From: Paenibacillus sp. YN15 | Lineage (GTDB): Bacteria; Bacillota; Bacilli; Paenibacillales; NBRC-103111 | Reading direction: 5' to 3' | DNA: 49,406 nucleotides | Assembly: GCF_003285005.1 (NCBI RefSeq) | Contig: NZ_QMFA01000051.1 | Location: 1-49,406 of the forward strand | Shown: in pieces, positions 14,997-24,290 of the stretch | How positions within the stretch are numbered: the stretch's first letter is position 1 | How the letters are laid out: the number at the start of each line of letters is the position of its first letter | Position numbers and translations under genes: made by a program | The notes under the pieces: model-generated | Told to the model about the DNA's origin: nothing | What the model saw: the letters and a program-made list of their open reading frames with translations, nothing else | The model's database searches: none

Positions 14997-15844
14997 AAAA
15001 TCGTTTGTATACCCAGCAACTGGATATTGCCTATGAAAGCCGCTTGATCGTAGAGGACCTGAATTTGTCCATTCCCTCCGGTATGATCACTGCGCTGGTG
15101 GGAGCCAACGGCTCAGGAAAATCCACTATTCTGAAGACCATGTCGCGGATTCTGAAGCCGCGCAAGGGCAGCGTGTTCCTGGACAGCAAGGCGATCCACC
15201 AGCAGTCCACCAAGGAGGTGGCCAAGCAGCTGGCGATTCTGCCGCAGAATCCGGTTGCCCCGGATGGCCTGACGGTGGGCGAGCTGGTGGGCTACGGACG
15301 GTTCCCCCATCAGAAGGGCTTCGGCACCCAGACCCGGGAGGACCGGGAGATTATCCGCTGGGCTATTCAGGTGACGGCCATGGAGGATTACTTCGACCGG
15401 CCGGTAGACCAGCTCTCCGGCGGCCAGCGGCAGCGGGCGTGGATTGCCATGGCTTTGGCCCAGCAGACGGACATTCTGTTCCTGGATGAGCCGACTACCT
15501 TCCTGGACATGGGGCATCAGTTGGAGGTGCTGAAGCTCCTGCAAAAGCTGAACCGGGAGGAAGGCAGAACCATTGTAATGGTGGTTCACGACCTGAATCA
15601 CGCCACCCGGTACGCCGGGCATATGGTGGCCATCAAGTCGGGCAAGGTGGTCAGCCAGGGCACACCTGCGGAGGTCATGACCCGGGACGTGCTGCGCATG
15701 GTGTTCGGCATTGAGGCGGATATTATTTCCGATCCGCGGACGGGCGTTCCCCTATGCCTGCCCTTTGAGCTGGCGCGGGAGGAAGAAGAGGCGGCGGCGC
15801 CGGTCCTCCGCGAGCTGTTGGCAGCAGGCGGTCGGGGGCGGTAG
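14993..15844 (+). CDS. Iron-siderophore ABC transporter ATP-binding protein (FepC/FecE type)
   Basis: A 283-residue ABC ATPase. It has Walker [11 protein letters not shown]-loop LPQNP, signature [10 protein letters not shown], Walker B ILFLDEPT, and H-loop VVHDLNH. The extra region [14 protein letters not shown] is typical of siderophore ATPases. It is the only ATPase in the locus, so it probably serves both permease pairs, as FhuC/YusV-type shared ATPases do in Gram-positive bacteria. It begins inside the esterase stop (4-nt overlap) and ends the operon before a terminator. Confidence 0.93.
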   Translation: MKNRLYTQQLDIAYESRLIVEDLNLSIPSGMITALVGANGSGKSTILKTMSRILKPRKGSVFLDSKAIHQQSTKEVAKQLAILPQNPVAPDGLTVGELVGYGRFPHQKGFGTQTREDREIIRWAIQVTAMEDYFDRPVDQLSGGQRQRAWIAMALAQQTDILFLDEPTTFLDMGHQLEVLKLLQKLNREEGRTIVMVVHDLNHATRYAGHMVAIKSGKVVSQGTPAEVMTRDVLRMVFGIEADIISDPRTGVPLCLPFELAREEEEAAAPVLRELLAAGGRGR

Positions 15845-15926
15845 CATGTGCGGGAGGCGGCGCATTTTTTCGGGGATGCGCGCGCGCCGCGGCTGATAGG
15901 GCAGTTCAATGACAGTTCAGATGCAA

Positions 15927-15959
15927 GAGGCTGTTTCCGTTGGGGGAAGCGGCCTTTTT
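15927..15959 (+). terminator. Terminator of the iron-uptake operon
   Basis: AGGCTGTTTCC pairs with GGAAGCGGCCT around a short loop, followed by TTTTTG. It lies about 85 nt after the ATPase stop codon. Confidence 0.7.
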
Positions 15960-16024
15960 GTTTTGTATCGGGAGGGGGAGCGGCATCAAGAGCAGAACCA
16001 AGGCAGCATCGGACAAGTGTTTCG

Positions 16025-16203
16025 GCGGACACAGGTTCCGTTAATGAGACAAAAACCGCCGGTTTTTCATCTGGGCGGACAGAGGAGCCGTTAAGTGGTG
16101 GAAAACCGCCGATTTTGTATCCCGACAAGACAAATAACGCATCGTGTGTCCGCGAAAATTCCAAAAGAGTGTTTTTAGCCAAAATAACGGATTGTCAGTC
16201 CGC
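16025..16203. repeat. 179-bp palindromic repeat element, copy 2
   Basis: Four 19-bp units at 16025-16043 and 16075-16093 (plus), 16135-16153 and 16185-16203 (minus), with unit starts 50, 60 and 50 bp apart, exactly as in copy 1 at 2439. Unit 1 reads GCGGACACAGGTTCCGTTA. Plus and minus units can pair (GCGGACA with TGTCCGC, CGTTA with TAACG), leaving an unpaired middle. The rest of the 15960-16400 stretch holds no gene I can support. Confidence 0.85.
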
Positions 16204-16401
16204 ATACCCATGCGGCAGTGCGGAAGGCTTGGAACCAGAAGGTGAGACACATCGGGAGGGAGCTGCATAACCTGAAAATCAAGCGGCAGCAGCCCTGACA
16301 GGAGCCTGAAGGACGGAGAAAATTTTGCCGAAACGCTGTAAAAATGTCAGTTTGACTCCCACCAGGGGACAAATTTCCATCCCCAAAAAACAAAAATCAT
16401 T

Positions 16402-16430
16402 TTGACAGACGGAATTGTGCGTGCTATTTT
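16402..16430 (+). promoter_or_regulatory. Sigma-A promoter for ppc
   Basis: A consensus -35 TTGACA (16402-16407), 17-nt spacer and -10 TATTTT (16425-16430). It implies a leader of about 180 nt before ppc; I see no riboswitch consensus in that leader. Confidence 0.65.
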
Positions 16431-16619
16431 TGTATGAAAAGCAATATTGCAGGTCGGCAACCATCACAATTTGTCCGAAAGATCCGAATTTTTTATTCCA
16501 TTCCCTCTATATTTATTCGGATCAGCTGTGATAAAATAAACTAATCTAAGTTTTCAGTCTGATAAACAGTGGTTAATACAGACCGGTGCAGGAACATTTA
16601 GGCTAACGGGGTGAGGAGC

Positions 16620-19409
16620 ATGTCGGAATACATACTGGCCGCCAAGGGGACCAGCAATAACCTGCTGCGGCGGGATATCCGCTTTCTGGCCAACATATTG
16701 GGAGAGGTATTGGTAGGCCAAGGCGGAGAAGAATTGTTGAATGTCGTGGAGAAAATCAGAGAAATGAGCAAATCCATGCGGCTTGCTTATGACTCGGATA
16801 TTTATAAGGAGTACATGTCGACGATTCACAGCTTAAGTCCAGTGATCCGGCATCAGGTGATCCGGGCATTCGCCATTTACTTTCAACTGGTGAACATTGC
16901 CGAACAGAACCACCGCATCCGCCGGAAACGCGACTATGACCGCACCGCCGGCGAGACCATCCAGCCCGGCTCCATTGAAAGCATCATCAAGGAGCTGCAG
17001 ATTCGGGACATTACCGCGGAAGAGATCCAGGACATTCTGGAGGGCATCTCTCTTGAGCTGGTGATGACCGCACATCCTACGGAGGCTACCCGCAAGGCAG
17101 TGCTGGACATCCACCACCGGATTGCCGACCAGATGATGGAGCTGGATAACCCCATGCTCACCTACCGGGAGCGGGAGCAGCTGCGCAACTGTCTCCACGG
17201 CGAGATCCTTGCTCTGTGGCAGACCGACGAGCTCCGCGACCGGAAGCCGACGGTTCTCGATGAGGTGCGCAACGGCCTCTATTATTTTGACGAAACCCTC
17301 TGCGACGTGCTGCCGGAGGTTTATGCAGAACTGGAACGATGTTTGGAGAAATATTATCCCGACCAATCCTGGCATGTGCCGACTTTTCTCCGTTTTGGCT
17401 CGTGGATCGGCGGCGACCGGGACGGCAATCCGTCCGTCACCTCCTCCGTCACCTTCGAGGCGCTGGGCATGCACCGGCAGCTGGCCCTTCAGAAGTATGA
17501 GGAGACTCTGCGGGAAGCGCTGAACTACATGAGCTTCAGCACCAGCATCGTCAAGGTGACCGATGAGCTGCTTAAGTCCATCGAGGACGAGCGGGATTGT
17601 ATGGACCTGGACATTGAGGACGCATGGCGAAACGAGAAGGAGCCTTACCGGATCAAGCTGACCTATATGCTGGAAAAGGTGCAGAACACGGGGAATCCCC
17701 ATTTCCATAATCCTTCGGCACGTTATTGGTCCCCTGATGAATTCATCCGCGACCTGCAAATTGTGGACCGCAGCCTGCGCAGCCATTATGCGGGACAACT
17801 TGCGGACCGGTTTATCCGCAAGCTGATCCGGCAGGTGGAGCTGTTCGGCTTCCATATGAGCACGCTGGATATCCGCCAGCACAGCAAGGAGCATGAGAAT
17901 GCCATCTCCGAGATTTTCAGAATCATCGGATTAACCGACAACTACGGGGAATTGCCCGAGGACGGGAAGGTCGCTCTTCTGACAGAGGTGCTGAACGACC
18001 CGCGGCCCATTATATCCCCTTACTTCGAATATTCCGAATCCACCACGGAATGCTTGAACGTGTACCGTACCGTCCAGGCAGCCCAGAAGGAGTTCGGCGT
18101 CAACTGTATCAAAAGCTATCTCATCAGCATGACCCAAAGCGCCAGCGATCTGCTGGAGGTTATGGTGTTCAGCAAGGAAGTTGGGCTGTACCGCAGGGAT
18201 AAGGAAGGCAATCTGATCTGCACGCTGCAGCCGGTGCCTTTGTTCGAGACCATCGATGATCTCCATGACGCGCCGGCCATTATGGCTACCTTGTTCGCTA
18301 TTCCCGCTTACCGGGATGCGGTGGCCAGCACCAACAACCAGCAGGAGATTATGCTGGGCTACTCCGACAGCAACAAGGACGGCGGTGTCCTGACAGCCAA
18401 CTGGGAGCTGCGGCTGGCCTTGAAGGACTTGACCGAGACGGCCCGGGCCTTCTCCGTGAAGCTGAAATTTTTCCATGGCCGGGGCGGGGCCTTGGGGCGC
18501 GGCGGCATGCCGCTGAACCGGAGCATCTTGGCCCAGCCTCCCGAGACCATCGGCGGGGGCATCAAGATTACCGAGCAGGGAGAGGTGCTCTCCCAGCGCT
18601 ATGCCATGAAGGGAATTGCCTACCGGAGTTTGGAGCAGGCCACCTGGGCGCTTTTGACGGCAGCCGTGATGTCCCGCCATCCCCAAAGCGACATTCATGA
18701 GCATAAGTACGAGATGATTATGAAGCAAATTTCCGAGGCCTCCCTGAAGAAGTATCAGGAGCTGGTCTTCGGCGACCCGGACTTTATGGCATTCTTCCGG
18801 GAGTCTACGCCGCTTCCCGAGGTGGGCGAGCTGAACATCGGCTCCCGTCCCTCCAAGCGCAAAAACAGCGACCGGTTCGAGGACCTGCGGGCGATTCCGT
18901 GGGTATTCGCCTGGACCCAAAGCCGTTATTTGTTTCCGGCCTGGTACGCGGCGGGCAGCGGCCTGAACAGCTACTACCAGGGCAGGGCGGAGAACATGAA
19001 GCAGCTGCAGAAAATGTACGCCAAGTGGTCCTTCTTCCGCACCGCCATTGACAATCTCCAGATGGCTCTGGCGAAAGCGGATCTCAATATTGCCAGGGAA
19101 TACGGCAAGATGGTGAAGGACCGGGAGATCGCCGAGCGGATTTTCCAAGAGATCAAGAATGAGTTCAAGCTGACCTCCGAGCTGATTCTGAAGATCACCG
19201 GCCAGAAGGAAATTCTCGATAATGTGCCGATTCTTCAGGAATCCATCAAGCTCCGCAATCCGTATGTGGACCCCATGAGCTACATGCAGGTGCAGCTTTT
19301 GACGGAGCTCCGGGATTGCCGCGAACGGGGCATAGAGGATGAGGGGCTGATCCGCGAGGTGCTTTTGACCATCAACGGCATCGCCGCGGGGCTGCGGAAT
19401 ACAGGCTGA
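16620..19409 (+). CDS. ppc: Phosphoenolpyruvate carboxylase
   Basis: Carboxylates PEP with bicarbonate to give oxaloacetate, replenishing the TCA cycle. The 929-residue length is normal for the bacterial enzyme. Diagnostic blocks are visible: LRRDIRFLANILGEVL near the N-terminus, the catalytic-His region VMTAHPTEATRK, RFGSWIGGDRDGNPSVT, LGYSDSNKDGG, the glycine-rich loop FHGRGGALGRGGMP, ITEQGEVLSQRY, and the C-terminal tail ending GIAAGLRNTG. I prefer ATG 16620, with GGGGTGA 5 nt upstream; GTG 16611 would add three residues. It is transcribed from its own promoter and followed by a terminator. Confidence 0.97.
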   Translation: MSEYILAAKGTSNNLLRRDIRFLANILGEVLVGQGGEELLNVVEKIREMSKSMRLAYDSDIYKEYMSTIHSLSPVIRHQVIRAFAIYFQLVNIAEQNHRIRRKRDYDRTAGETIQPGSIESIIKELQIRDITAEEIQDILEGISLELVMTAHPTEATRKAVLDIHHRIADQMMELDNPMLTYREREQLRNCLHGEILALWQTDELRDRKPTVLDEVRNGLYYFDETLCDVLPEVYAELERCLEKYYPDQSWHVPTFLRFGSWIGGDRDGNPSVTSSVTFEALGMHRQLALQKYEETLREALNYMSFSTSIVKVTDELLKSIEDERDCMDLDIEDAWRNEKEPYRIKLTYMLEKVQNTGNPHFHNPSARYWSPDEFIRDLQIVDRSLRSHYAGQLADRFIRKLIRQVELFGFHMSTLDIRQHSKEHENAISEIFRIIGLTDNYGELPEDGKVALLTEVLNDPRPIISPYFEYSESTTECLNVYRTVQAAQKEFGVNCIKSYLISMTQSASDLLEVMVFSKEVGLYRRDKEGNLICTLQPVPLFETIDDLHDAPAIMATLFAIPAYRDAVASTNNQQEIMLGYSDSNKDGGVLTANWELRLALKDLTETARAFSVKLKFFHGRGGALGRGGMPLNRSILAQPPETIGGGIKITEQGEVLSQRYAMKGIAYRSLEQATWALLTAAVMSRHPQSDIHEHKYEMIMKQISEASLKKYQELVFGDPDFMAFFRESTPLPEVGELNIGSRPSKRKNSDRFEDLRAIPWVFAWTQSRYLFPAWYAAGSGLNSYYQGRAENMKQLQKMYAKWSFFRTAIDNLQMALAKADLNIAREYGKMVKDREIAERIFQEIKNEFKLTSELILKITGQKEILDNVPILQESIKLRNPYVDPMSYMQVQLLTELRDCRERGIEDEGLIREVLLTINGIAAGLRNTG

Positions 19410-19491
19410 TGCAATTTTAGTTAAAGAAAGCCCTTGAAGAGGCTTGCAATAGAACGGGATTGCGCATAATCTAAATAGGAAAATGGAAATT

Positions 19492-19534
19492 CGGGGACCT
19501 TATGGATCATAAACCTAAGGGCCCCGGTTTTTTT
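19492..19534 (+). terminator. Terminator of ppc
   Basis: CGGGGACCTTA (19492-19502) pairs with TAAGGGCCCCG (19516-19526), with one mismatch, and is followed by seven or more T residues. Confidence 0.85.
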
Positions 19535-19581
19535 GCTTGGGGATGGGACTCAAATATCATGTAAAGGAGCAAGACAATCGG

Positions 19582-20499
19582 ATGAAAACCTTGCTTTTGC
19601 ATAAGTGGGTGGCCGTTCTCTGTATTCTGGTCGGGGCGTCCAGCTACGGCATGCTTTCGCCAACCATCAAATTGGCCTTTCAGGCCGGCGTGACCGAAGG
19701 GAATGTCACCTCGGCCCAGGTTACCATGGGAGCCCTGATCATGTGGTTCCTGGTGCTGATCACTCCCGCGGCCCGGCGGAGCCCGTTCACCGGCCCGTGG
19801 ATCAAGCAGGCGCTCATCGGCATGAGCGGCTTGTCCCTGACCACTATTTTCTACAATCGAACTTTGTCGGAATTGGACGCATCTTTGGCAATTGTATTGC
19901 TATTTCAGTTTACTTGGATTACCATCGTAATGGAATGTATTGCTGACCGGAAATGGCCTACCCGTTATCAGGGCGGCGCAATTGCTGTTGTGATGGCCGG
20001 CACCATCCTCTCTGTGAACCTGCTGACCGCGGATATGTCCCGGTTCAGTGCAATGGGAGTGGTTTGCGGCCTGGCCTCGGGCTTTACGTACAGCCTGTTT
20101 TTGTTCCTGGCGGGGCGGGTGGAATCGGAGCAGCATCCTTTTTTGAAATCGGCCTGGATGCTGACGGCGGGGCTTGTAGTTATTTATCTGTTCTATCCGC
20201 CGGTTTTCCTGATTGGCGGGGCTCCAGAAACCGGTTCTCTGGTGCTGTGGGGATTGGGGCTGGGCCTCCTGGGGCAGGTGATTCCCACAGTGGCGTTTTT
20301 GATCGGCATTCCCCGCACGGGAGCATCGCTTGCGGCGATGGCGGGAGCCATGGAGCTGCCGGTTGCCCTGATTGGGGCGTATCTGCTTTTGGGTGAGAGT
20401 ATTACCGGCATACAATGGCTGGGCATGGGGCTTATTCTGGCGGGCATTGCCCTGTCCGAGCTCAAACATACAGAGGGCGACGCGAAATCCTTATCATGA
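19582..20499 (+). CDS. EamA/DMT-family membrane transporter
   Basis: A 305-residue, strongly hydrophobic protein with about ten membrane helices in two EamA halves, each with a family-style end (for example LSELDASLAIVLLFQFTWIT in half 1 and GASLAAMAGAMELPVALIG then LLLGESITGIQWLGMGLILA in half 2). The family exports or imports small metabolites; the substrate is not predictable. ATG 19582 (MKTLLLHKW) follows AAAGGAG at 12 nt. It lies just upstream of sigW with a 45-nt gap and may be co-transcribed with it. Confidence 0.85.
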   Translation: MKTLLLHKWVAVLCILVGASSYGMLSPTIKLAFQAGVTEGNVTSAQVTMGALIMWFLVLITPAARRSPFTGPWIKQALIGMSGLSLTTIFYNRTLSELDASLAIVLLFQFTWITIVMECIADRKWPTRYQGGAIAVVMAGTILSVNLLTADMSRFSAMGVVCGLASGFTYSLFLFLAGRVESEQHPFLKSAWMLTAGLVVIYLFYPPVFLIGGAPETGSLVLWGLGLGLLGQVIPTVAFLIGIPRTGASLAAMAGAMELPVALIGAYLLLGESITGIQWLGMGLILAGIALSELKHTEGDAKSLS

Positions 20500-20544
20500 C
20501 GGGGAGACAAGGATTTTACGGTAAAGCCGGGTGGAGGAGTTTTT

Positions 20545-21123
20545 GTGAACTACGTAGAGGCGCGGCTGGTGAGGCTGGCGCGCAATGGGGACAGACAGGC
20601 TTTTGAAGAGCTGGTGGAAATGTATAAGGACAAAATCTACCATCTCGGCTACCGGATGCTCAATAACTCTCCGGAGGCGGAGGATGTGGCGCAGGATACT
20701 TTCCTGCGGGTCTACATGAATCTGGACCGCTATGACGAAAACCAGAAGTTTTCCACCTGGATCTATCGGATTGCCACCAATCTCTGCATTGACCGTCTGC
20801 GCAAGCGCAAACCGACCTACTCGCTGGATGCGGAGATGCCGGAGGGGGACGGGACGGATTGGTACTCGCTGTTGAAAAGCGACCAGGACACGCCGGAGGA
20901 AGAGGTTGTGCTCTCCGAAACGCAGGATCAGATCCGCGGCGCAATTGAGACCCTGCCCGAAAAATACAAGTCCGTGGTGGTTCTGCGCTATCTCCATGAC
21001 ATGTCCCTGCAGGAAATCGGGGATGTACTGGGCATGCCGGTCACTACGGTCAAAACCCGGGTTCACCGGGGACGGGAATTCCTGCGAAAAAAGCTTGAGC
21101 CTGAATTCGGAGGCGGCATTTAA
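20545..21123 (+). CDS. sigW: ECF RNA polymerase sigma factor SigW
   Basis: A 192-residue group 4 sigma factor controlling cell-envelope stress genes. Region 2 (AFEELVEMYKDKIYHLGYRM, AEDVAQDTFLRVYMNL, FSTWIYRIATNLCIDRLRK) and region 4 (LPEKYKSVVVLRYLHDMSLQ, EIGDVLGMPVTTVKTRVHRG) are complete. The GTG start follows GGTGGAGGAG. The placement ahead of an anti-sigma gene and cdaA-cdaR-glmM is the known Bacillales order, which supports the SigW name. Confidence 0.93.
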   Translation: MNYVEARLVRLARNGDRQAFEELVEMYKDKIYHLGYRMLNNSPEAEDVAQDTFLRVYMNLDRYDENQKFSTWIYRIATNLCIDRLRKRKPTYSLDAEMPEGDGTDWYSLLKSDQDTPEEEVVLSETQDQIRGAIETLPEKYKSVVVLRYLHDMSLQEIGDVLGMPVTTVKTRVHRGREFLRKKLEPEFGGGI

Positions 21124-21125
21124 AA

Positions 21126-21152
21126 TGAAACCAACCCAACGCTCAATACGTA
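21126..21152 (+). promoter_or_regulatory. Candidate SigW-type promoter between sigW and rsiW
   Basis: TGAAAC (21126-21131), 17-nt spacer and CGTA (21149-21152) match the SigW consensus TGAAAC-N16/17-CGTA at every core base. It lies 46 nt before rsiW, not in front of sigW where autoregulation is usual. Confidence 0.6.
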
Positions 21153-21197
21153 TGAAACATTGTCAACCAGACGAGTTATGGAAAGGGGAGGCTTAAC

Positions 21198-21806
21198 GTG
21201 CAATGTTCCGATGCCCTTCCTCTGATACATGAGTACCTGGACGGAGATCTTGAAGGGGCAGATGCAGTGGAGTTGAAGAAGCATCTTCTTGCCTGCCCGG
21301 CCTGCAACAAGCTGTTCAAGCAGATGGAGCAAACGGAAGCCTGTATCCGTTTGCTGCCCAAGACACCGGTTCCCTCCGATCTGACAGCCCGGATTATGGG
21401 CAATATCCCAGCCAAGAAGAAGCGGCGCGAGGGCTGGCTCAAGTGGCTCCGCACCCATCCGGCTCTGTCGGTGGCTTCGGTTTTTTTGCTGGTGATGGCA
21501 ACAAGCTTCCTGTCGCTGTGGGATCAGGATAGGGACATGGTGGTCAAAGGCGCCAGTCTGGATCAGGTTGTCATTCAAGGAGACACTGTCATCATCCCCC
21601 AAGGGCATACCGTCCAGGGCGATTTGACGGTGAAACGGGGAAAGGTTCAGGTGGACGGCAATGTAGAGGGAAATGTAACGGTGATCGACGGCAGCTACAA
21701 CCTGGCCTCCACCGCTTATATTTCCGGTCATGTCAATTCGGTGGACCAGACACTGGAATGGATCTGGTATAAAGTAAATGAAGTTTTCTCTTGGGTGACC
21801 CCGTGA
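21198..21806 (+). CDS. rsiW: Anti-sigma-W factor RsiW
   Basis: A 202-residue membrane anti-sigma factor. The N-terminal zinc-binding anti-sigma domain carries H29-x3-C33-x2-C36 (HLLACPAC). A single membrane helix spans about 88-106. The extracellular part (about 115-185) shows repeated short turns such as VIQGDTVIIPQGHTVQGDL and GNVEGNVTVIDG, which look like the beta-roll of bactofilin/polymer-forming proteins. GTG 21198 follows GGGGAGG. In the known pathway, regulated proteolysis of RsiW releases SigW under envelope stress. Confidence 0.9.
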   Translation: MQCSDALPLIHEYLDGDLEGADAVELKKHLLACPACNKLFKQMEQTEACIRLLPKTPVPSDLTARIMGNIPAKKKRREGWLKWLRTHPALSVASVFLLVMATSFLSLWDQDRDMVVKGASLDQVVIQGDTVIIPQGHTVQGDLTVKRGKVQVDGNVEGNVTVIDGSYNLASTAYISGHVNSVDQTLEWIWYKVNEVFSWVTP

Positions 21807-21825
21807 AAGCTTGAAGAAAATGATT

Positions 21826-21862
21826 AACCTTCCCTTAGATTTTTATGAAGGGGAGGTTTTTT
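21826..21862 (+). terminator. Terminator after rsiW
   Basis: AACCTTCCCTT (21826-21836) pairs with AAGGGGAGGTT (21848-21858), with one mismatch, and is followed by a T-run. It separates sigW-rsiW from cdaA, which probably has its own promoter in 21863-21944 (candidate -10 TATGAT at 21877). Confidence 0.8.
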
Positions 21863-21944
21863 GTTTGAAAATTTGTTATGATGAAATGAGGGCTGCAAGC
21901 CCGTTTCGTAAAAAGAGATAAGGACCTCGGGGGATGCCAAATAT

Positions 21945-22778
21945 ATGGAGATATTCAGCGATCTCACCTTTAGGGGATCAATCAAGGAAATTATTGACAT
22001 ACTCATTGTCAGTTATGTGATCTATAAATTGATTCTGGTCCTCCGCGGCACCCGGGCCATTCAGCTGCTGCAGGGGATTTTTGTAGTGCTGCTGGCGTGG
22101 GCCCTGAGCTTTCTGTTCAACCTGAACACGCTGCAATGGCTGATGAACCAGATGTTCACCTACGGGATGATGGCCCTCATTATCATCTTCCAGCCGGAGC
22201 TCCGGCGAGCCTTGGAGCAGTTGGGAAGAGGCAAGCTGTTCACCCGGACGGCTTCCGATGAGGAGCATGCAGTGAACCAAAGGATCGGCGAAATCGTCAA
22301 AACTGTAAACCACTTATCCAAGCGCAAAATCGGCGCCCTGATCGTCTTCGAACGGGAGACGGGCCTGACGGATTATATCGAGTCCGGCATTCCTCTGAAA
22401 TCGGACATTACCTCCGAGCTGCTGATCAATATTTTCATTCCGAATACCCCGCTTCATGACGGGGCGGTCATTATCCGCCAGAACCAGATTATGGCCGCAG
22501 GCTGCTATCTGCCTCTGTCCGAGAATCCGTTCATCAGCAAGGAATTGGGAACCCGGCACCGGGCGGGCATCGGGTTAAGCGAGGTATCCGACGGGATTTC
22601 GGTGATTGTCTCCGAGGAGACCGGGCAGATTTCCCTGGCGCTGAACGGCCAGATCGTGCGGGATATCGGGGAGGAGTCGCTGATTTCCAAGCTGTATGCG
22701 GAGCTACGGCCTCCCAAGAGCCAGCCCCGGGAAAAGAACTCCTTCTGGAAGCGGAAAGGCGGTGGCTCCATTGGATAA
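21945..22778 (+). CDS. cdaA: Diadenylate cyclase CdaA (membrane c-di-AMP synthase)
   Basis: Makes cyclic di-AMP from two ATP at the membrane. The 277-residue protein has three N-terminal membrane helices (about 12-80) and then the DAC domain with the DGA motif (HDGAVII, near 171) and the RHR motif (GTRHRAGIG, near 203). These are the catalytic motifs of the DisA_N family. The order cdaA-cdaR-glmM is conserved in Bacillales and the three proteins interact. Confidence 0.96.
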   Translation: MEIFSDLTFRGSIKEIIDILIVSYVIYKLILVLRGTRAIQLLQGIFVVLLAWALSFLFNLNTLQWLMNQMFTYGMMALIIIFQPELRRALEQLGRGKLFTRTASDEEHAVNQRIGEIVKTVNHLSKRKIGALIVFERETGLTDYIESGIPLKSDITSELLINIFIPNTPLHDGAVIIRQNQIMAAGCYLPLSENPFISKELGTRHRAGIGLSEVSDGISVIVSEETGQISLALNGQIVRDIGEESLISKLYAELRPPKSQPREKNSFWKRKGGGSIG

Positions 22779-24162
22779 GTGGCTGAGCAATACCAATGTG
22801 GTCCGGATTGTGGCCCTGTGCATCGGCATTCTGCTGTGGGTGGTGGTCCATCTGGATGTGCAATCCAATACGGCCGTGTCGTCTACCGATTCCAAGAACA
22901 CCGTCACCAATGTGATGGTACAGGCCCTTTATGATGAGACGCAGTACAGCATCGTTTCCATTGAACCTGCCGAGGTAACCGTCACTATGAAGGGGGACGC
23001 CGTCAGAATCAGGCAAATGAACCCCGGCAACCTCAAGCTGGTAACGGACCTGAGCAAGCTGACCGCAGGCACCTACGAGCTTCCGGTAACCACCGAGTCC
23101 GAGCTGCCCAAGGGGATTACCCTGGAGATTGTGCCCAACAAGGTCAAAGTGGTTATGGAAGAAAAGAAGATGAAGGAAATCCCCGTGCAGATTGATCTCA
23201 GCGGGCAGCCGGCGGCGGGCTTCAGAGCCGGAACCCCTGTTATGAATCCCAGCCGGGTGTATATCTCCGGACCGGCCAGCAAGATCGAAAGCGCCGAATC
23301 CGCCAGAGCCACCATCAGCGTGGACGGAGCCAACCAGAACGTGGTGAAAAAGGTGAAGCTCACCGCCTACGATAAAGCCGGCAATGAGGTCAAGGGCACC
23401 ATCAGCCCGCCTGTGCTGGAGGTGGAGGTGCCGATTACTCTGCCGGTGAAGGCCATGCCGCTGCAGATCAAGTGGATCGGCCAGCCGGCCTCAGGCTTCG
23501 CCGTATCCGCCATTGCCCAGAGCGTGGAGCAGGTGAATGTGTACGGGACACAGGATCTTCTGGACAAAATGGACTTTTATGACGGGGTGGAAATCGACCT
23601 GACCGGTTTGAAGGAGGACAGGGTGTTCTCCCTGGAAATTCCCGTCAAGAACAAGCAGCTGAGGGTGGATCCTGCCAAGCTGGAGGTGAAGGTGACGGTG
23701 GTTCCCTCTGTCACCAAGACGCTGGAGGGCATTCCGCTTACCCTGAGCACGCCCCAGGCCAATGTGGATGTCAAGCTGACGGCTCCCGCCAGCGGACTGG
23801 TGGGCATCACTGTGGAAGGGGCGCCGGCCATTATCGAGCGCCTGCGGGTGCAGGATGTGACGGCCCAGGCCAATGTGAGCAATCTCGGCGCCGGCAGCTA
23901 CGAGCTGCCCATCAATGTCAGCCTGCCGCAATTCGTCAAGCGGCTGGACGGCAATAAGGCGGTGGTGGAGGTTACGCCCAAGGTCAAGCCGGAGGCTTCT
24001 CCGACTCCAGAGACTCCTACACCAACGCCAACGCCAGTCCCGGCGGCGACGCCTACGGATGTGCCGGCTTCGGCGTCGGCACAGCCAACGCCTACGGTGA
24101 CGCCCTCCGCCAGCGCATCCCCGCCTCCCGCATCGGCTGCCGCCGCCTCGGCTTCGCCCTGA
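22771..24162 (+). CDS. cdaR: CdaA regulator CdaR (YbbR-domain protein)
   Basis: A 463-residue protein with one N-terminal membrane helix (VRIVALCIGILLWVVVHL) and an extracellular region of repeated YbbR domains (recurrent PVTTESELPKGITLEIVPNK-like segments). The C-terminal tail of about 60 residues is Pro/Thr/Ala/Ser rich (TPTPTPVPAATP). It modulates CdaA activity. I chose the TTG at 22771 (LDKWLSN), which matches the usual MDK start, with AAAGG upstream; GTG 22762 is an alternative. The gene overlaps cdaA by 8 nt. Confidence 0.92.
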   Translation: MDKWLSNTNVVRIVALCIGILLWVVVHLDVQSNTAVSSTDSKNTVTNVMVQALYDETQYSIVSIEPAEVTVTMKGDAVRIRQMNPGNLKLVTDLSKLTAGTYELPVTTESELPKGITLEIVPNKVKVVMEEKKMKEIPVQIDLSGQPAAGFRAGTPVMNPSRVYISGPASKIESAESARATISVDGANQNVVKKVKLTAYDKAGNEVKGTISPPVLEVEVPITLPVKAMPLQIKWIGQPASGFAVSAIAQSVEQVNVYGTQDLLDKMDFYDGVEIDLTGLKEDRVFSLEIPVKNKQLRVDPAKLEVKVTVVPSVTKTLEGIPLTLSTPQANVDVKLTAPASGLVGITVEGAPAIIERLRVQDVTAQANVSNLGAGSYELPINVSLPQFVKRLDGNKAVVEVTPKVKPEASPTPETPTPTPTPVPAATPTDVPASASAQPTPTVTPSASASPPPASAAAASASP

Positions 24163-24290
24163 CGGGCGGCGGAGCGACGGGAGCGGGCAAATCGGGCGGG
24201 GCGGTCACCAGCCGCCGCCCGGCAGCATAACGTAATGACAACTGGGCTTTCCTGCAAGTTTGCAGACATATAAAGGAGAGAAGAATTCAA

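Noticed and set aside
16025-16203. Possible CRISPR array (19-bp repeats with 31-nt spacers)
   Set aside because: Only four units, two inverted relative to the others, with a conserved 50/60/50 layout in a second locus and similar features in the spacers; no cas genes nearby.
15848-16270. Open frame of 140 codons after the ATPase gene
   Set aside because: It crosses the operon terminator and the palindromic repeat, and lacks a supported start or family similarity.
16431-16610. Riboswitch or T-box in the ppc leader
   Set aside because: No T-box or known riboswitch core motif and no terminator/antiterminator pair seen.
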